Shown here: positions 52,582 through 62,044 of the stretch, piece after piece | How positions within the stretch are numbered: the stretch's first letter is position 1 | How the letters are laid out: each line of letters starts with the position of its first letter | Assembly (NCBI RefSeq): GCF_000227115.2 | Contig: NC_016480.1 | Span: 930,001 to 994,000 of the forward strand | From: Naumovozyma dairenensis CBS 421 | Lineage: Eukaryota > Ascomycota > Saccharomycetes > Saccharomycetales > Saccharomycetaceae | DNA length: 64,000 nucleotides | Direction of reading: 5' to 3' | Made by a program: the position numbers and the translations under genes | Notes under the pieces: model-generated | The model's input: only the letters and a program-made list of their open reading frames with translations | Told to the model about the DNA's origin: nothing | Database searches by the model: none

Positions 52582-53739
52582 TAGTATGTTTGAAACATAT
52601 ACATTAGCGCTCTTATGAAGAAGTTATACACAAAAAATATTCCATACTCTCTAGGGTTTTTTTATTCACAAACACAATCGGTATATAACTACGTACTTAC
52701 AAACACATATAGTTTTAAAAATCCAACAAATATTCCAAAAAAAAAAAACACTGCTTACCATATAAGGATATTTTTTAGTCAAGCGTTCTAAAAGATCAAT
52801 ACATTGACATATATATATATATATTTATATATAATAGCCTGGTGCTACGTTTTTGGATTACCCTGATTCCTTGAAAAGTTTAGTCGTTCGGAGTTTTCAA
52901 AAATCCCGGAACTCCAAAGAAACGACACAGTTGGAATAATATAAAACATCGTCTTACGATGATATCCTCACTTTACTATTTATCATATTTCTATCCTTTA
53001 AAAACTTTTCTAATTTCGTTTGCTCAGGTCAATGATCAGAAAGTACAACAAGACTAACACAAGAACTGTTGATTTCGCCAAAGCCTAATATGAACTAAAC
53101 CCTATAGCATATCACCCCAGTGGGCGTCTCCCACTACACTGCTTCAGCTAATGCATTAATTTGGCGGGGAGACTTTCCATTCTATAAGGCAAATTAGTCT
53201 TATCTACTAAAACTATATTATGTCCATTTTACGAAACCTTAGTGGTTCTATGGAAATAGAAGCAAGTCTTTGGTTTTATAAGTTGTAAAATAAATTTTTC
53301 GATCGATATTCAAATGATACTATCTTAAAAAGGGAAAGAAAAATATTGAAGGGTTGAGAAAAATATCTAGGACGTATATATTACTTTTTTATATTAAAAA
53401 AATTGTCTGATTATCTAGGTAATTAAAAAGGACACATTAAAAATAATTAAGGAGTGGGATATTCTCGAAGTCTTGAAGCACTTATTGTACAAATATCAAA
53501 ATAAGGTCGAAGGGAAGAGAGGTTACATAAGCAAGGCCTTCCTAGAAAGCTATTACAGAAGTGGTGTCTTAGCATAATTTTTTAGTTGTCTTATTACAAC
53601 ATTCATTAGTTTATGTAAAGAAAGATAAAAATATTGAGACCGTCATATATTATATATGTAGTAAAAAATACTTCGAAAAATTTCATACGAAAAACATCTA
53701 ATAAAAAATAAAAATTAGAAGCTCAACAAAAGAGGGTAT
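52582..53739. other. Long VHS2-OM45 convergent region with hairpins
   Basis: At 1.16 kb this is long for a convergent yeast intergenic region. It contains three hairpin-forming segments: 52883-52926 (GTCGTT/AACGAC plus GGAGTT/AACTCC), 52947-52961 (CATCGT-CTT-ACGATG) and 53119-53135 (AGTGGG-CGTCT-CCCACT). A TA run lies at 52808-52835. There is no ORF of note. Confidence 0.55.
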
Positions 53740-54948
53740 TTATTTCTTATCTTGAACATAATCTTGTGCTTTATTCATATTTCTTTGAACAGATTCATTT
53801 ACTTCATTGGAACCCTTTTTCAAACTGTCAATTGATTTATCAGTTTTCTCCCAAAATTTACCCGATATTTTATCATTCCAATCTTGTAAAGATTTATTTG
53901 CATTATCTAATTCTACTTTTGCATTTTCATATTGTCTTTGAGCTTCTTTATAAAGTTCATCATTTTTCTTTTCCCCAAATTCCCACCATTTTTGCTTTGT
54001 TTCATTAACTTTCCTCTGTGCTTCATTCAATTTTTGTGTAGCTTCATCAATTTTACCATTTAATTTTTCTGTGGAATTTGAGAATTGCCATTTAATATCT
54101 TCATATTCATCCTTAGCAAATTGAGCAGCATTTTCACCCCAACCTTCCAAACCTTTCAAAGCTCCTTCAGCCATCAATTTCTCATCCTCAAGATCTGGTT
54201 TTTCTACCTTGTTATCATTTGATGTAAACCAACCTTTGTCTTTAGCCTTTTTGGTGAATTTATTTAAAGTTTCGTTAGCACTAGTAGTGGAAGGAGTTGG
54301 ATTACCATTTTGTTCTAATTCCTCTCTAGCGAATTCTTGAGCGGTATCACCCCATCCGAAAACCCCTTGATTTGCCACAGCATCCACATTCACCTTCTTG
54401 GGCCTCAAAATTGAGGAATTGTTTTCTTGATGGTTCATGTTATATATGGCTTGATCTAGTGCTTCTTTTGCATCAATTACTTGATTCTTGACACTATTGT
54501 ATAACCATTCTTTGTTATTATATTTTGAGTTATCAATGAATTCATTGAATGCTTTGACTGCGTCATTATATTGACTTAATGCATATTTTTTCTTGTTTTG
54601 AAGATCATCTCTTATTTGTCTTTCTTGTTCAGTTTCCATATGTTGAGAAGAGGGGTTCCAAAAAGTAGTCTTCAAGGCTGATAGATCATCTTGGATTCCC
54701 TGTTTTAATTTAGATGACCAATGTTCTGAATATGGTGGGAGGTGATATTTGACAAGTTTTTTGTTGTAATTTGTGTTTGAGGAGGAGTTCAAATCTTGTA
54801 ACTTCTCGAATGTTATGTAGATTGGATTATCTTTATTTCTGACTCTTGCAGGTAAACTAGTGTTGGTTTTGTTGTTGTTGTATAGGATATAACTTGTTAG
54901 GGTAGCTATAGTTGCCGCAGTGGTACCGATAACTAATCTTGAAGACAT
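53740..54948 (-). CDS. OM45: Mitochondrial outer-membrane protein Om45
   Basis: 402 residues from the ATG at 54948 (MSSRLVIGTTAA), the same start as S. cerevisiae Om45 (393). The frame continues 27 codons upstream without an ATG. Residues about 4-25 form the single N-terminal membrane anchor. The rest is charged and helical, with conserved FGWGDTAQEFAREELE and LEGWGENAAQFAKDEYEDIKW repeats. Om45 is an abundant outer-membrane protein facing the intermembrane space, associated with porin and Om14, and induced by stress and respiration. It is convergent with VHS2 and divergent from TMA108, as in S. cerevisiae. Confidence 0.95.
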   Translation of the reverse strand: MSSRLVIGTTAATIATLTSYILYNNNKTNTSLPARVRNKDNPIYITFEKLQDLNSSSNTNYNKKLVKYHLPPYSEHWSSKLKQGIQDDLSALKTTFWNPSSQHMETEQERQIRDDLQNKKKYALSQYNDAVKAFNEFIDNSKYNNKEWLYNSVKNQVIDAKEALDQAIYNMNHQENNSSILRPKKVNVDAVANQGVFGWGDTAQEFAREELEQNGNPTPSTTSANETLNKFTKKAKDKGWFTSNDNKVEKPDLEDEKLMAEGALKGLEGWGENAAQFAKDEYEDIKWQFSNSTEKLNGKIDEATQKLNEAQRKVNETKQKWWEFGEKKNDELYKEAQRQYENAKVELDNANKSLQDWNDKISGKFWEKTDKSIDSLKKGSNEVNESVQRNMNKAQDYVQDKK

Positions 54949-56625
54949 GTTATTTTTTTTATATTGGAAAACAAAGTAGCTTTTTCTGATATAACGCAAA
55001 AATGAGTGTTTCTTGAAAGTTGATACCAAAATGGTATTAAATATTACAAGTAGTCAAAATTGTATGTTTTTAAGAAGTTAAAGATACCAACAAGAGGGAT
55101 ATCCTATTTATAAGATATAGTAAGTCTAAAAGTTGCTCTTTCTAAGGTTAATTTTGGAGATAACTATACAAATTTATTTATGAGATGGCAAGAGATGTGT
55201 TTGAGAAAGGAAATTTGATCAAATCTGATAGGGCTCCCCTAAAATGTCTGGGTTTCCCGGAGAGAGGGTCATCCTACGTAATAGTTAGTTACTTAGTTTC
55301 CTTTCCATTGTCCGTCAGTCCGTGTGTGTGTGTGTATGTCTCTCTGTCGTTAGTATAAATGGCGTCGGTCTCTGTACCCTACACAAGCCCCAGTCCAAAA
55401 CCCGAACCTGATGGTTTAGGGTTTTTGGTGCCTTATAATGAGAGGCACTGTTTGCTGAGGTTATTTATTCCTCCAAATCGCCTGAAATCGTAATGAATGA
55501 CACAACAGAATACAAATGCGGCAACGAATAACTCATTGCTGAAATATTTTTTGTTTTGAGATTTCCGGGTAATGACTCCTTCCAATGTACGGCTGATCTT
55601 TTACACACGTACGTTGTTTCTGACGCGTCTCACACACAATGTTTTTGGGACATTTTCCGTTTGTCTATGGCTACAAACTTGAGGAGAAAATAAGACAAAT
55701 AATGATGATATTCATTGGGGTGGTTACAATGCCCCCATATCAAATCCATTCATTGTCGATTCTTGGCCATTTCTTGCTTTCTAACCCCCCCCCCCCCCCC
55801 TTGAGAAAACCTTTTTGAACGGGTTAATAACTCAGTGACGTATTTTTGAATAGCAACCCTGAAACTTCCATATAGGAATCCTCAAAACCCCAATCTTCAA
55901 TTTATTTGAAATGTTGAAAAGAACCAATGGTGGGTGGATTGCTAACCATTCACAAATAAGTTAATATATCGTTTAAAGGAAGGTAACAGCGAGAAGTCAA
56001 TATGAATTGTCCAGAATGTAGAATTTTTAATCAATAGTCAAAGCTACTTAGCTTAAGGATAAGTAAATAGATTACTTATTGGTTAGTAATAATCAAGTCG
56101 ACAATCGATATTGAAACTGATTTTTTTCTTTTGCAATTTTGTTGTTCAGTCTTTGACACTTTCTTACAAGTGCAAGTTTGCCCAGAAGGTCCTTACTAAG
56201 TAGGGAATAATGCCTTATAACTATGTATAGATAAGTTTACATGTGACATGAACGTCGTAAATCTGTGAAGAAAGAAGTTCTCCTAAGGAGTATTTTGTTA
56301 TGTTATGTTATTATTGTTGGTTGTTGTTGGTTGTTTACGAAAAACAAAGGCGGTTAAAAGAGGTTACCCTCTGTGGAGCCCCATCCTTTTTTTAACAGCC
56401 CGAGAGATCTATTCAGTCATTGAATAATAATTTAAGATGAGCAAGTTTGTTTTTTTACATACAAGCAACCAGTAAAGAGGAATGCTAATAATTCCGCAAG
56501 TCTGCACCACAACAATAATAAGTCCTAAATTGAGAATAGAATCTGGACACAGATCATTTGAATTGTTACTGCACTGAGAAAGAAGAAAGGAAAAAGAAAA
56601 GAAAAGAAAATAGAACCTCTCAACG
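54949..56625. promoter_or_regulatory. OM45-TMA108 divergent promoter region
   Basis: About 1.7 kb. CCGGGTAA at 55565-55572 is an exact Reb1 consensus, ACGCGT at 55623-55628 is an MCB core, and TTTAGGGTTT near 55424-55433 resembles a Tbf1 site. CCCCT at 55237-55241 is a stress-element core upstream of OM45. A GT run is at about 55321-55335 and a 16-C run at 55785-55800. No gene is visible. Confidence 0.55.
55785..55800. repeat. Poly-C tract (16 C)
   Basis: Sixteen consecutive C on the plus strand in the OM45-TMA108 intergenic region. Homopolymers of this kind are prone to sequencing-length error. Confidence 0.9.
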
Positions 56626-59592
56626 ATGGCTACTCCCCTCTCAATTCAAAACGGATTTAATATTGACCAATACAATTTACAATTGGACATTGACCCATCA
56701 AAGACAAATTTTAAAGGGATAGTGACCATTGCTGCAACTTTATTGACAAATGCAACTAGTTTAAAGGAAATTAAACTACACTCTAAAAATTTGGCGGTTA
56801 CTTCTGCTCATATTCTTTACTCTACCAAAGATGATAGTAAAACAAACTTGTCAATCAACTATGATGAAATTAATCAATTAGTCATATTAAAACCGGAAAA
56901 CAATGCGCAATCATTATCGCTTTCATCAACAACATTTGAGATTCAACTATCCTATACTGGTTCGATAAATGAAACATCAACTTATGGTGTTTTTAAAACA
57001 TTGTTAAAAAACAACAGTAAGAAAGATAATTTCATTATTGCCACCCATTGTCAACCTTCATTTGCAAGATACATTTTCCCTTGCATCGATGAATTATCCT
57101 CAAAATCTGTCATTGAATTATCTATTATTACCACAAAGGGTTTGACTGTATTATCAAACGCACCAATTGAACAAGTTGTTGAAAAGAAAAGCGTGCGTTC
57201 CAATTGTACATTAACAACTTTTAATAAAACACCTTTGATGACTACATCTTTATTTGGATTTGTTATAAGTAATCAACTTGAAGTTATTACCGCAAAAATC
57301 CCATCATCATCATCATCACCCGAAAGTAAAGATTTCTCAGTGTCTGTATATTCACCAATTCGAATTAATGATGCCACATTCACATTGGATACCATTCAAA
57401 AATATGTTCCACTCTTGGAGAAATTTTTCCAATTCAATTTTGCATCAATATTTAAAAATGGTTTTAAAACGAAATTAGATTTTGTATTATTACCAAATTT
57501 AGCAGACATGGCAATGGAAAATTTCGGTTTGATTGTGATTCAAATGAATCATCTTTTATTAACTCCACATCAATTAGCTAATGATTCTTTAAGAAATCAA
57601 TTAGAACAATTGATTGTTCATGAGTTAGTCCATCAATGGATAGGTAATTATATTTCATTTGATTCATGGGAACATATGTGGTTTAATGAATCATTTGCAA
57701 CATGGTTAGCCATCCATTTAACAAATTCTGGAAATGAAATGCATGAAGATTCATCTTCTTATTGGTATGATGATCAATATTTGATTGGTATGATAGATTC
57801 TCAATTAAATAACGTACATAACCATTCACTATCATCTATGACTATTCATCAAAATTCAGCGATGATTAAAGAAGAGAATGAAAAAAAGAGGAAAGATATA
57901 CTAGTGACAAATGATGTATTTGACAATGATTCATACATAAAGGGGATCATAATGTTAAGATCTTTACAATTAACTATTCAACAACAAGAAGATGGAAATC
58001 ATGTTGATTTATTGAGTAACGCATTTGCATCATTGTTTCAGCAAGAAAAAACAGAGAATAACAATTTACATTTGAAACCATGTAAACTTATGGATATTTG
58101 GAATCAAATTGGTAAATACTTAAAATCTGAAAATATACCAAATTTCATCAGTTCATGGACAAGATTGCCTGGGTTCCCATTACTTTCTGTAAAGCAAGAT
58201 GAAGATGACTCCAAGAAAACGAAATTGATTCAAAATAGATTTCTAGATGGTTATGCCCCACTTGATAAGATTGAAAATGTTCCATATCATATCCCATTAT
58301 TAATTAAATTACCAATGGATAATAAATTAGATTATGAAAATGTCTTGATGACTGATAGAACATTGACTTTAAATCATCCAATTTTCTTATGTAATAATGA
58401 ATCTCAAGCCATGTATAGAGTTTCGTATGAATCAGAAATTTATTATGATCAATTCATCTCCAATACTACTACTACTACTACTACTATTGGTGGTTCCACC
58501 ACATTGGATCGTATCAATTTAATTAAGATTTTGAAAGATTTGTCTGCCATTATTAATAATGTACATTATTGTAAACCCATTCATATTAAGGGGCTTTTCA
58601 AAATTACAAACCATTTGATTGATCAATTGAAAGATCGTGATGCTCATGATGATAACCTTTGGGAACCACTTTCAATAGCAATGAGTATCTTATTGAACCT
58701 TGAAAGATGCTATTCTAAATATTCTGGAGATTACTATGATAATGAGAAAAAATTTAATGAGATAGTTGAGAAATTAGTAGGTGAAAGTAGTACAATTAAT
58801 TGGGAGTTAACTAAATCAAGAAGATATGAAGCATTTGAATTGGAAACTTTGTCATACATTTCTATAATTTTCAAGAATCATCCTGAAATAATTAAGATCA
58901 ATGAAAAATATTATGATTTATTGAGAAGTGATAACCTAAAAATTAGTGGTAATTTAATTCCGTTTAAATTAATTGGCAGTATATTTCTTGTTAATGTGGA
59001 ACAATTTACTAACGGTAAACAATGGAAAAGGTTTATTAATTATGCTAAAGATTATGATAGATTGATGGCTAACGTCAGACTAGAGGGTGAGAGCAGTAAG
59101 GAAGTTCAAGAGCTTTTCCATCATGAACTTTGGAGTTATGCAGGATATACGAATAAGACTGAAGAAGTTGTTATGAAAGTTTTGAATTATATTGATTCTA
59201 ATTTAGAGTTGGAATTAGTTCCTCTAATTCTAGAAGGTATTTCCTCCAATTTTAATCGCGTTGTTGTTGCATCGAAGAAACAAGAATCTGATTGCAGTGA
59301 TGTGAGTTTAAGTGTTGGAGATATCTTTTGGAAATGGTTCATGGATAATTTCAACAAATGGACCAATAAATGTAAGAATAATAAAAGCATGGCAGACAAT
59401 TTCCATACGTTAATATCTATAGCATTTGATTATCGTTCAACTGAATCTAAGAACATCCTAATTGAAGATTTTATCGAATCATACAAGGGTCAAGAAGATA
59501 TCTATAAATTATTGAGAACTACTCGAAAGGTAATGAAGAAGGACCAAGAACTTCCACTTGCTGTCCTCAAGGCCCTTACACCATTGTCATAG
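56626..59592 (+). CDS. TMA108: Tma108, ribosome-associated M1 aminopeptidase-like protein
   Basis: 988 residues (S. cerevisiae 946). M1-family layout with an N-terminal beta domain, then MAMENFGL near 295 (GAMEN-type substrate motif with Met for Gly), and the zinc motif HELVH at H332-H336 with the third ligand E355 in WFNESFATW, exactly 18 residues after H336. A helical C-terminal domain follows. In S. cerevisiae Tma108 binds ribosomes translating a subset of mRNAs and recognises nascent N-termini. Whether it cleaves peptides is not established. An ACT-codon run near 58464-58487 encodes poly-Thr. The start ATG follows a purine-rich leader. Its place between OM45 and TPM2 is conserved. Confidence 0.95.
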   Translation: MATPLSIQNGFNIDQYNLQLDIDPSKTNFKGIVTIAATLLTNATSLKEIKLHSKNLAVTSAHILYSTKDDSKTNLSINYDEINQLVILKPENNAQSLSLSSTTFEIQLSYTGSINETSTYGVFKTLLKNNSKKDNFIIATHCQPSFARYIFPCIDELSSKSVIELSIITTKGLTVLSNAPIEQVVEKKSVRSNCTLTTFNKTPLMTTSLFGFVISNQLEVITAKIPSSSSSPESKDFSVSVYSPIRINDATFTLDTIQKYVPLLEKFFQFNFASIFKNGFKTKLDFVLLPNLADMAMENFGLIVIQMNHLLLTPHQLANDSLRNQLEQLIVHELVHQWIGNYISFDSWEHMWFNESFATWLAIHLTNSGNEMHEDSSSYWYDDQYLIGMIDSQLNNVHNHSLSSMTIHQNSAMIKEENEKKRKDILVTNDVFDNDSYIKGIIMLRSLQLTIQQQEDGNHVDLLSNAFASLFQQEKTENNNLHLKPCKLMDIWNQIGKYLKSENIPNFISSWTRLPGFPLLSVKQDEDDSKKTKLIQNRFLDGYAPLDKIENVPYHIPLLIKLPMDNKLDYENVLMTDRTLTLNHPIFLCNNESQAMYRVSYESEIYYDQFISNTTTTTTTIGGSTTLDRINLIKILKDLSAIINNVHYCKPIHIKGLFKITNHLIDQLKDRDAHDDNLWEPLSIAMSILLNLERCYSKYSGDYYDNEKKFNEIVEKLVGESSTINWELTKSRRYEAFELETLSYISIIFKNHPEIIKINEKYYDLLRSDNLKISGNLIPFKLIGSIFLVNVEQFTNGKQWKRFINYAKDYDRLMANVRLEGESSKEVQELFHHELWSYAGYTNKTEEVVMKVLNYIDSNLELELVPLILEGISSNFNRVVVASKKQESDCSDVSLSVGDIFWKWFMDNFNKWTNKCKNNKSMADNFHTLISIAFDYRSTESKNILIEDFIESYKGQEDIYKLLRTTRKVMKKDQELPLAVLKALTPLS

Positions 59593-60167
59593 ATGTACAT
59601 ATATATATATATATGCGAAACTGTAAATCCTCCGCTGATCTGCATCCCATACCATTGACTGATTCACTATTCTATTGCCATTATAGCGATTAGATATCGT
59701 ATATCTTTTAGTTTACTTTACTTTACTTTACGTGTGCATTTCCCGATTGGGAAAGGCGGACACGTAGTATGAATTACCCAAAGCGGGCGTGGGCCCACGA
59801 GACTTCCCCCACGAGGAAACCCGCCAAAAAAATGGGGGGGGGGGAACCCAGAAACATCGTTGTCGACGGCCATAACGTTTTTTGGTGAGCTGTCTGTATT
59901 TTTTGACAACTTTGACAATTTTTGGCGCAGTGGATTGATCGAGAGATCGAGAGATCATAGTAAGTAAGTAAGCTTCCCTCCCGTTTAGTTCTTTACTGTT
60001 TGTGAAATATCTATCTTTAAATTAAATAAAATAGGCCCATTTTTTATTTGATCTTGTTGATCTGTTCTCAATTTTAAGAGACCTTATATTATATTATATT
60101 ATATTTTCATATATTATATATTTACTTGCACCTTCATCACAACAAACAAGCACAATAACAAATCATA
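59593..60167. promoter_or_regulatory. TPM2 promoter with a GC-rich island
   Basis: A GC-rich block at about 59740-59880 contains the palindrome GTGGGCCCAC (59789-59798), two CCACGAG direct repeats (59795-59801, 59809-59815) and an 11-G run (59834-59844). TTTAC repeats (about 59708-59730) and GATCGAGA repeats (about 59937-59955) flank it. ORFs across the island look accidental. Confidence 0.5.
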
Positions 60168-60653
60168 ATGGATAAGATTAGAGAGAAATTAAATAACTTG
60201 AAATTGGAAGCTGAATCATGGCAAGAAAAGTATGAAGAATTGAAAGAACAATTCAAACAAGTTGAACAAGAAAACATAGAAAAGGAAAATGAAATCAAAT
60301 CTTTGTCCACTAAGAATCAACAATTAGAAGATGAAGTGGAAAAATTAGAAGATGAATTGAAGGAGACTAAATTATTAGCAGAAGACTCAACTAATTTGAA
60401 ATCAAATAATGAAAATTTCACTAAGAAAAATCAAGATTTAGAAGAAGAATTGGAAGAAAGTGATGCTAAATTGAAGGAAACTATTGAAAAATTAAGAGAA
60501 TCTGATTTGAATGCTGAACAATTAGGTAGAAAAGTGATCGCTTTGGAAGAAGAAAGAGATGATTGGGAAAAGAAACATGAAGAAATTACTGCCAAATATG
60601 AAGAAGCTCAAAAGGAATTGGATGAAATTGCTGCCTCTTTAGAAAATTTATAA
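60168..60653 (+). CDS. TPM2: Tropomyosin Tpm2
   Basis: 161 residues, the length of S. cerevisiae Tpm2 (Tpm1 is 199). The whole protein is one uninterrupted coiled-coil heptad pattern rich in Glu, Lys and Leu, starting MDKIREKLNNLKLEAESWQ and ending SLENL, as tropomyosins do for head-to-tail polymerisation. It binds along formin-nucleated actin cables and the contractile ring. Length and gene order (TMA108, TPM2, REV7) separate it from TPM1. A further ATG ORF begins 15 bp after its stop. Confidence 0.95.
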   Translation: MDKIREKLNNLKLEAESWQEKYEELKEQFKQVEQENIEKENEIKSLSTKNQQLEDEVEKLEDELKETKLLAEDSTNLKSNNENFTKKNQDLEEELEESDAKLKETIEKLRESDLNAEQLGRKVIALEEERDDWEKKHEEITAKYEEAQKELDEIAASLENL

Positions 60654-60667
60654 GGATATTTCGTCGT

Positions 60668-60952
60668 ATGAATAATAATACAAACGATGATGATAATAGT
60701 GGTGCATATCCTACCACCATTCGACAAATAGATACTCCTTATGAAAACTGCAATATCTTTTATGAATTAATAAATCCTTTACGAATATTAACAAAAGAAC
60801 CATTGAATAAAAGAAGTATAATCATATGGTCTTTGTTATTATTTTTAATGCTATTTATAATGGTTTTCGTTTCTAAAATATTTTGTCTTTCTATTTTTAA
60901 GCTAAAATTAAAAACAACAATAAAAATAGTAATGTTACATAAGCTATTATAA
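60668..60952 (+). CDS. Unrecognised small putative membrane protein
   Basis: 94 codons starting with ATG, 15 bp after the TPM2 stop and 77 bp before REV7. The N-terminal 25 residues are polar and Asn/Asp-rich, followed by YENCNIFYELINPLRILTKE, a basic KR, and one strong hydrophobic segment at about 51-76. A short basic tail follows. This is the layout of a single-pass or tail-anchored membrane protein. I recognise no family, and S. cerevisiae has no annotated gene in this interval. There is almost no room for its own promoter, so it may be read from the TPM2 transcript, be translated poorly, or be chance. Confidence 0.3.
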   Translation: MNNNTNDDDNSGAYPTTIRQIDTPYENCNIFYELINPLRILTKEPLNKRSIIIWSLLLFLMLFIMVFVSKIFCLSIFKLKLKTTIKIVMLHKLL

Positions 60953-61028
60953 TCTTTAATTCTTATATACAAATACAAAAGAAAATCAACTTTTTTTGGA
61001 TAAATAGATACTCCCAAACTATATTTAA

Positions 61029-61877
61029 ATGAACAAATGGATAACTAAGTGGCTCAAAATATATCTTAAATCATACATAAATCTAATATTATATTATAGA
61101 AACGTATACCCATCTACAACGTTCGATTTTACTACATATCAAACATTCAATTTACCTCAATTCACCCCTATTAATAGACATCCACAATTACAATCATACA
61201 TTGAAGAATTAATCTTGGATCTATTATCTAAATTGAATCATATTTACCATATTTCCCTTTGTATCATTAATAAATCCAACGAAATTTGTGTTGAGAAATA
61301 TGTCCTAGATTTTGGAGAATTTAAACATATCACAACCACAACAAATAACGCCAGAGATGATGGTGATGATGATGAAGATAACCAAATTCTAAGTGAATCA
61401 GAAGTATTCGATGAATTTAGATCAAGTTTGAATAGTTTAATTTCTCATTTGGAAAAATTACCTAAAATTAAAGATAATATGGTAACTTTCCAGATTGTTA
61501 TTAACGCAGTGGAATTACAATTAGGGCATCATCCTCATTATTCTTTGAATCATGAATCAATTAATAATGAGAATGAGCTTTTACAATTTGATAGGGACGT
61601 TAATTGGGTTAAATGTAAAGAAGACGAAAATTTACCAAAATACGATTATACTACTACCAGAAACAACAACAATCATGAATTAAATCAACCGAGGATTAAA
61701 ATGTCTTCTCTTGTTGGTTGTGATGTTGGTCCCATGATTATTCATCAATTTTCTGAAAGATTAATCCTAAGAGCCAGTTTAAATGGGGATGATAATGAAG
61801 ATGAAGATGAAGATGTATATTTAAATAATGATGTTAATAATAAAGATGGATTTAGTAGTTTAGATTCGTTCCCCTAA
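61029..61877 (+). CDS. REV7: DNA polymerase zeta subunit Rev7
   Basis: 282 residues (S. cerevisiae 245). It begins MNKWITKWLKIYLKSYINLI and contains LYYRNVYPSTTFDFTTYQ, FNLPQFTPINRHP, EELILDLLSKL, CIINKSNEICVEKYVLDF and EVFDEFRSSLNSLI, then SLVGCDVGPMIIHQFSERLI, all characteristic of the HORMA-domain Rev7. It joins Rev3 to form translesion polymerase zeta and bridges to Rev1. The extra length is an Asp-rich insertion near 105 and a polar tail. It is in the same order and direction as in S. cerevisiae. Promoter space is only about 75-375 bp, depending on whether the preceding small ORF is real. Confidence 0.97.
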   Translation: MNKWITKWLKIYLKSYINLILYYRNVYPSTTFDFTTYQTFNLPQFTPINRHPQLQSYIEELILDLLSKLNHIYHISLCIINKSNEICVEKYVLDFGEFKHITTTTNNARDDGDDDEDNQILSESEVFDEFRSSLNSLISHLEKLPKIKDNMVTFQIVINAVELQLGHHPHYSLNHESINNENELLQFDRDVNWVKCKEDENLPKYDYTTTRNNNNHELNQPRIKMSSLVGCDVGPMIIHQFSERLILRASLNGDDNEDEDEDVYLNNDVNNKDGFSSLDSFP

Positions 61878-62044
61878 AGAAAGCAAACGCAATCGTAAAA
61901 ATTTAGTCTCATTAAATTATTTTGTTTTAGATTTTTGAATATAATTAATTAATTATGATGGAGGTACATATAAATATATATTTCTTCGTTAACTTGTTAC
62001 AATAGAGTCCTTTCGTATTTGTTATCCTTTAAGAGAATGTCGTA

